From assembly GCA_020050435.1 (NCBI GenBank), contig JAGVKQ010000007.1, forward strand, positions 62,001 through 126,000: a stretch of DNA of 64,000 nucleotides, given 5' to 3'. Position 1 is the stretch's first letter. Each line of letters starts with the position of its first letter. This document shows, one piece after another, positions 60,982 through 64,000 of the stretch. The notes under the pieces were generated by a model. That model made no database searches. It had not been told where the DNA came from and saw only the letters and a program-made list of their open reading frames with translations. This DNA comes from Candidatus Caenarcanales bacterium (GTDB taxonomy: Bacteria > Cyanobacteriota > Vampirovibrionia > 2-02-FULL-35-15). The translations under genes and the position numbers were made by a program.

Positions 60982-61635
60982 ATGTTTATATTAGATTCAA
61001 GTGTAGGAAATGTTACTGCTAAAGTAACCCCAGAAACGGCCCCAAAAATTGATGATAGTCCTGAGGGCAGAGAAAAATTTCAAAAAACACAAAATAAGCT
61101 AAATGAAAAAGCAAAAGGACTTGAACTCTTGAAAGCAAGTTTAGTAGAAAAAAAGGAAGAAGCAAAAGAAACTGAAAAAGCTGAAGCAAAAGCTCAAGCG
61201 GAAGAAGCTGAAGAGTTAAAAAAAGAAGAAGAGGCTAAAGAAGCTGAAGAAGCAGAAAAAGCAAAAGAAGCTAAAGAAAAAGAAGAAATTGAAGCAAAAA
61301 AAGCAGAAGCCGAAAAAGCTAAAGCAAAAGCTGAAGAAGATAAAAAAGTAAAAGAAAAACAAGATGAGCTAAAAGAACTAGGAAATAAATTGGCTGCAAA
61401 AGCAAGACAAGATAAAATAGATAAAACAGCAAAAGAGGTCAAACAAGCATTAGCTAAAACCACTGGGACAGCTAAAAGTTTAGGTATACAAGTGCTAAAT
61501 GGATTTAAAGACTTGTTGGTGCCTAAAGAAAATACCGTAGCATTTTATAGTAAATCAGAAGACAAACTTGCAGAATATAAAGAAAATGATAAGAAAGAAG
61601 GTATAGGTGCTAATTCTAGTGGTGCAGAGGCTTAA
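60982..61635 (+). CDS. Lys/Glu/Ala-rich coiled-coil protein
   Basis: 217 residues. After a short N-terminus (MFILDSSVGNVTAKVTPETA) residues about 35-150 are an almost pure Glu-Lys-Ala coiled coil or single alpha helix (KEAEEAEKAKEAKEKEEIEA). The C-terminal 65 residues are mixed, with TAKSLGIQVLNGFKDLLVP. AAGGAG is the ribosome site. Possibly structural or envelope-spanning; no specific family. Overlaps the murJ end by 20 bases on the opposite strand. Confidence 0.65.
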   Translation: MFILDSSVGNVTAKVTPETAPKIDDSPEGREKFQKTQNKLNEKAKGLELLKASLVEKKEEAKETEKAEAKAQAEEAEELKKEEEAKEAEEAEKAKEAKEKEEIEAKKAEAEKAKAKAEEDKKVKEKQDELKELGNKLAAKARQDKIDKTAKEVKQALAKTTGTAKSLGIQVLNGFKDLLVPKENTVAFYSKSEDKLAEYKENDKKEGIGANSSGAEA

Positions 61636-63217
61636 TTTTTTTTCTTATCTCAATAAAAACTTTCTCAGCCTCTTCTATCTTTAGTCTCAGTGAAAGACTA
61701 AAGTAAATTAGGAAACACATCATTGAGCTTCCCAGGATGAAGATAAACTTTGATATGGTGTCATGTCTTTCTATGCTGCTAGGGAAATATTCTATAAATA
61801 AATAACCGAAAATGTACATAATGGCTGTGGCTATTAGCATCTTCATTAAGCTGCCTAGGTTTTTAGACCAGCCCAATGATCCAATATCTTTTCTAAGCAT
61901 ATACCAAAGAAATAAAAAATTGAAAACAGTAACAATGGATGTAGCAAATGCTATTCCTGGAGCTTCAAATTCTTTTACTAAGATAGAGTTTAAAATTATT
62001 TTTAACATTATTGAACAAATGGCTACAATAAGCGGAAGTCTTGAATTTCCCAGAGAGTAAAAAACTCTAGTTAAGGTGTCCCTTGCTACATATGCAATCA
62101 TTGAAAGAAGAAGAGCTATAAGAATACTACTAGTGAGCTCTGAAGATCTGGCATTAAATGCTCCTCTTTCAAATACCAACTCTACAATGGGTCTTGCAAA
62201 AAGATATAAATAAACTGCTACTGGCAGTGTTAAAAACCAAAGTGATCTTATAACCATTATGGAAGACTCTTTTAACTTTTCAAAGTTTTTCTCATGTGCT
62301 AATTCTGAAAACCTAGGAAAAAATGGAACTAAAAATGAAGTAAGTAAAACTCCCAGAGGTAATTGAATTAATCTATTTGCTAAAATGGTGGCTGTCCAGC
62401 TACCTTCATCCAGACCTGAACAGAAAAAACTATCTATATAAACAGTTATTTGCCCGATAGTGGTACTTAGTAATGCTGGTCCAAGGAAATAAGTAAAATC
62501 ACTTATCGCTTCTTTGTTTTTTACTACAGCCAATTCAAGGTATTTCTTTTTAGTGGCATTAAATAAATCAGGTAATTGAAATAAGAGCTGAAAAAATGCA
62601 CCAATTAAAGTCCCAATTCCAAGAGCTACTCCTGCCTGTAGGGGCTCTCCTCTATTGGGATCAAAAAAGAAAACGCAAATAATAATAGCAATGCTAGGAA
62701 AAACAGGACTAAATGAAGGCCAAAAATAACCCCCAAAAACATTTCCAACCCCACATAAAATACCCAACAATCCTGAAATAACTATGAGTGGAGACATAAT
62801 TTGAAGCTGCATTTCAGTTAACTGCCAAAGCTTTTCTCTGTAAGCCATGTCATGTCCGCTAGCTGGTGCGATAAACTGAACAATTTGAGTTTTGTAGTAA
62901 AGAACAAATATCGTAATGATGCTAAGAATTAAAAAAGTAAAAGAAAAAATCTTTATTAAAAAACTCCCTGCTTCTTTAGGATCATTTTTTAGTTTAGTAA
63001 GAGTAGCTATGGTAGCAGAGTGAAATGGTCCACCTAATCCACCTAACAATATAAGTGCATTACCCGTTAATAAATAAGCAAAGTTGTAAGCATCTGCAGT
63101 TATCGTAGTTCCAAATGCTCTGGCTATGACAAGATCACGAACAAGTCCAAATACTTTACTTACGATCGTAATTAATCCAACAAGCCCAGCAATTTTAAAC
63201 AACTTTCTATTTGACAT
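61616..63217 (-). CDS. murJ: Lipid II flippase MurJ (MviN)
   Basis: 533 residues, about 14 membrane helices. VGLITIVSKVFGLVRDLVIARAFG at the start and QLPLGVLLTSFLVPFFPRFSELA in the middle are MurJ signatures, with Arg residues in the central cavity (KVFGLVRD, FYSLGNSRLPL). The C-terminal two extra helices are present. It flips lipid II across the cytoplasmic membrane for peptidoglycan synthesis. Divergent from yqeG. Confidence 0.95.
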   Translation of the reverse strand: MSNRKLFKIAGLVGLITIVSKVFGLVRDLVIARAFGTTITADAYNFAYLLTGNALILLGGLGGPFHSATIATLTKLKNDPKEAGSFLIKIFSFTFLILSIITIFVLYYKTQIVQFIAPASGHDMAYREKLWQLTEMQLQIMSPLIVISGLLGILCGVGNVFGGYFWPSFSPVFPSIAIIICVFFFDPNRGEPLQAGVALGIGTLIGAFFQLLFQLPDLFNATKKKYLELAVVKNKEAISDFTYFLGPALLSTTIGQITVYIDSFFCSGLDEGSWTATILANRLIQLPLGVLLTSFLVPFFPRFSELAHEKNFEKLKESSIMVIRSLWFLTLPVAVYLYLFARPIVELVFERGAFNARSSELTSSILIALLLSMIAYVARDTLTRVFYSLGNSRLPLIVAICSIMLKIILNSILVKEFEAPGIAFATSIVTVFNFLFLWYMLRKDIGSLGWSKNLGSLMKMLIATAIMYIFGYLFIEYFPSSIERHDTISKFIFILGSSMMCFLIYFSLSLRLKIEEAEKVFIEIRKKIKPLHH

Positions 63218-63233
63218 ATATCAATTACTATTA

Positions 63234-63242
63234 TGCTATAAA
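63234..63242 (+). promoter_or_regulatory. Extended -10 promoter of yqeG, leaderless type
   Basis: TGCTATAAA ends eight bases before the ATG at 63251; no Shine-Dalgarno. The same short interval must also hold the murJ promoter on the other strand. Confidence 0.5.
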
Positions 63243-63250
63243 ATAGGTAT

Positions 63251-63742
63251 ATGATTCCATTTTTGAAACCAGATATTATTTATGAAAAAGATGATGTGAC
63301 TGTAATTACTGTACAAGACCTGAAATCTTTAAATGTAAATGCCTTAATTCTTGATCTTGATAACACAATTATGGCTCCGAAAGCAGCGAAATTAGACCCG
63401 CACATAGAAGAATGGCTTATTGAAATGAAAAAGCACTTCAAGTTAATTGTTCTTAGTAACAATAGAAAAAAACACTATATTGATAAAGTTCAAAAGGTAC
63501 TTGATTTTCCAATTCTGGGTTCAGCTGAAAAACCATGGCCTGTTGGTATAAAAAAGGCTATGGAAATCTTAAATGAGTCTCATGAAAAAATAGCAGTAAT
63601 TGGAGACAGACCACTTACAGATATTTGGTTAGCTCATATGTATGGTTTTAAATCTGTTTTAGTTAGAGCGCTTACAGCTCATACAGAGCCTAGGTGGAAA
63701 TTTTATTTAAGAAAAGTGGAGTGGAGTTTTATAAGAAGATGA
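63251..63742 (+). CDS. YqeG-family HAD IIIA-type phosphatase
   Basis: 163 residues. HAD motif I is LILDLDNTI (DxDxT), motif II LIVLSNNRKKH, motif III lysine in SAEKPWPVG, and motif IV IAVIGDRPLTDIWLAHMYG. YqeG members are small soluble phosphatases; in cyanobacteria/plants a relative makes phosphatidylglycerol (PGP phosphatase), matching a PgsA-like enzyme elsewhere in this window. The arginase gene ATG overlaps its stop (ATGA). Confidence 0.93.
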   Translation: MIPFLKPDIIYEKDDVTVITVQDLKSLNVNALILDLDNTIMAPKAAKLDPHIEEWLIEMKKHFKLIVLSNNRKKHYIDKVQKVLDFPILGSAEKPWPVGIKKAMEILNESHEKIAVIGDRPLTDIWLAHMYGFKSVLVRALTAHTEPRWKFYLRKVEWSFIRR

Positions 63743-64000
63743 AAAAACAAAAAATCTCTATAATAAAAGCCCCTTTTTCTGCTGGAGGTCCGAACTCAGC
63801 AGCTATCGATGGTCCTGATGCTTTGATGAAAGCTGGATTAAAAGAAGATCTCCTAGGTATAGGTTTTGATGTAAGTGTGATCAGTCCTCCAAAAGCTCTT
63901 TTGCTAGAAACCAGAAAAGCAATGCATCGTAAAGACGCGATTTATCGCGTCTCTCATAAAGGCATAAAAAATATCGATCTTATAATTAAAATAAATCAAT
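63739..64000 (+). CDS. Arginase/agmatinase family protein, N-terminal part (runs off window)
   Basis: 87 residues in the window, open to the end. The start KQKISIIKAPFSAGGPNSAAIDGPDALMKAGL has the typical arginase first strand followed by GP-x-x-L helix (family G[PV]..GP..L). The metal-binding His/Asp motifs lie beyond the window, so arginase, agmatinase or formimidoylglutamase cannot be separated. Residues 65-72 (KDAIYRVS) are encoded by a palindrome. Coupled to yqeG by an ATGA overlap. Confidence 0.75.
   Translation, partial: MKKQKISIIKAPFSAGGPNSAAIDGPDALMKAGLKEDLLGIGFDVSVISPPKALLLETRKAMHRKDAIYRVSHKGIKNIDLIIKINQ
63933..63952. repeat. Palindrome inside the arginase-family gene
   Basis: Arms AGACGCGAT and ATCGCGTCT around TT, followed by CTCAT. 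In frame. Same family as 14635, 27017, 32755 and 51316. Confidence 0.8.

Noticed and set aside
61194-61463. Antisense Ser/Phe/Ala-rich open frame
   Set aside because: Artefact of the Glu/Lys/Ala coiled-coil coding sequence on the other strand.
1-64000. tRNA or rRNA genes
   Set aside because: I saw no cloverleaf with TTC-loop consensus or rRNA-like GC-rich block; a tRNAscan/Infernal run would be decisive.

Overview
The window is AT-rich bacterial DNA carrying about 58 protein genes and no rRNA, tRNA or CRISPR that I could find. The gene content suggests a Gram-negative-type, non-photosynthetic bacterium: lipoproteins, MurJ, a Tat-type leader, complete late heme synthesis, futalosine-pathway MqnA, ferredoxin-type 2-oxoacid oxidoreductase, and both oxygen-dependent and oxygen-independent ribonucleotide reductases. 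The AroH-type chorismate mutase, YqeG, TPM-domain proteins, HEAT/PBS-lyase proteins and cyanobacteria-like GAGAC...GTCTC palindromic repeats make a Cyanobacteria-related (Melainabacteria-like) lineage my best guess. That placement is inference.

Layout. 1-6.3 kb: envelope glycan genes (GT4, methyltransferase, GT2, large membrane glycosyltransferase-like proteins), one of them split by a frameshift. 6.3-12.7 kb: a two-domain SRPBCC-like protein, pstSCA without pstB, a lone atpG, unknown genes. 12.8-15.7 kb: korAB, with a hairpin lying exactly between the korB Shine-Dalgarno and its start codon. 15.7-25 kb: two paralogous membrane-anchored HEAT-repeat proteins, a Ser-rich exported protein, glmS, and a run of small unknown genes including a receiver-domain protein. 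25-31 kb: an IMPase-family gene and hemE-hemN-hemH-hemY. 30.9-33.5 kb: a compact cobalamin riboswitch with a visible switching platform, controlling a 568-residue protein built from seven repeats of about 60 residues, followed by another unknown gene. 33.5-40 kb: lemA, an aminotransferase, two TPM-domain genes, a Tat-type exported protein, a CDP-alcohol phosphotransferase, aroH and gap. 40-44 kb: small exported proteins, an FAH-family enzyme, and a methyltransferase gene invaded by repeats. 43.6-51 kb: a deoxyribonucleotide locus with paired NrdR-like boxes, a 46-codon ORF, B12-dependent nrdJ, then eukaryote-like class Ia nrdB and nrdA. 51-64 kb: a REP-associated transposase (RAYT), an MRJP-like lipoprotein, mqnA-nadE, serS followed by a displaced copy of its own 3' end, a protease-less FtsH-like AAA protein, murJ, yqeG and the start of an arginase-family gene.

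Three themes run through the window. First, palindromic repeats occur between genes, often starting right at a stop codon, and also inside reading frames, where they add short in-frame peptides (arginase, methyltransferase, the gene at 32797, and the RAYT gene itself). Second, many first genes have an extended -10 box 5-12 bases before the start codon and no Shine-Dalgarno, suggesting widespread leaderless transcription. Third, vitamin B12 links two loci: a B12 riboswitch on an unknown repeat protein, and a B12-dependent reductase next to a B12-independent one. The riboswitch locus is the strongest candidate for an undescribed system.
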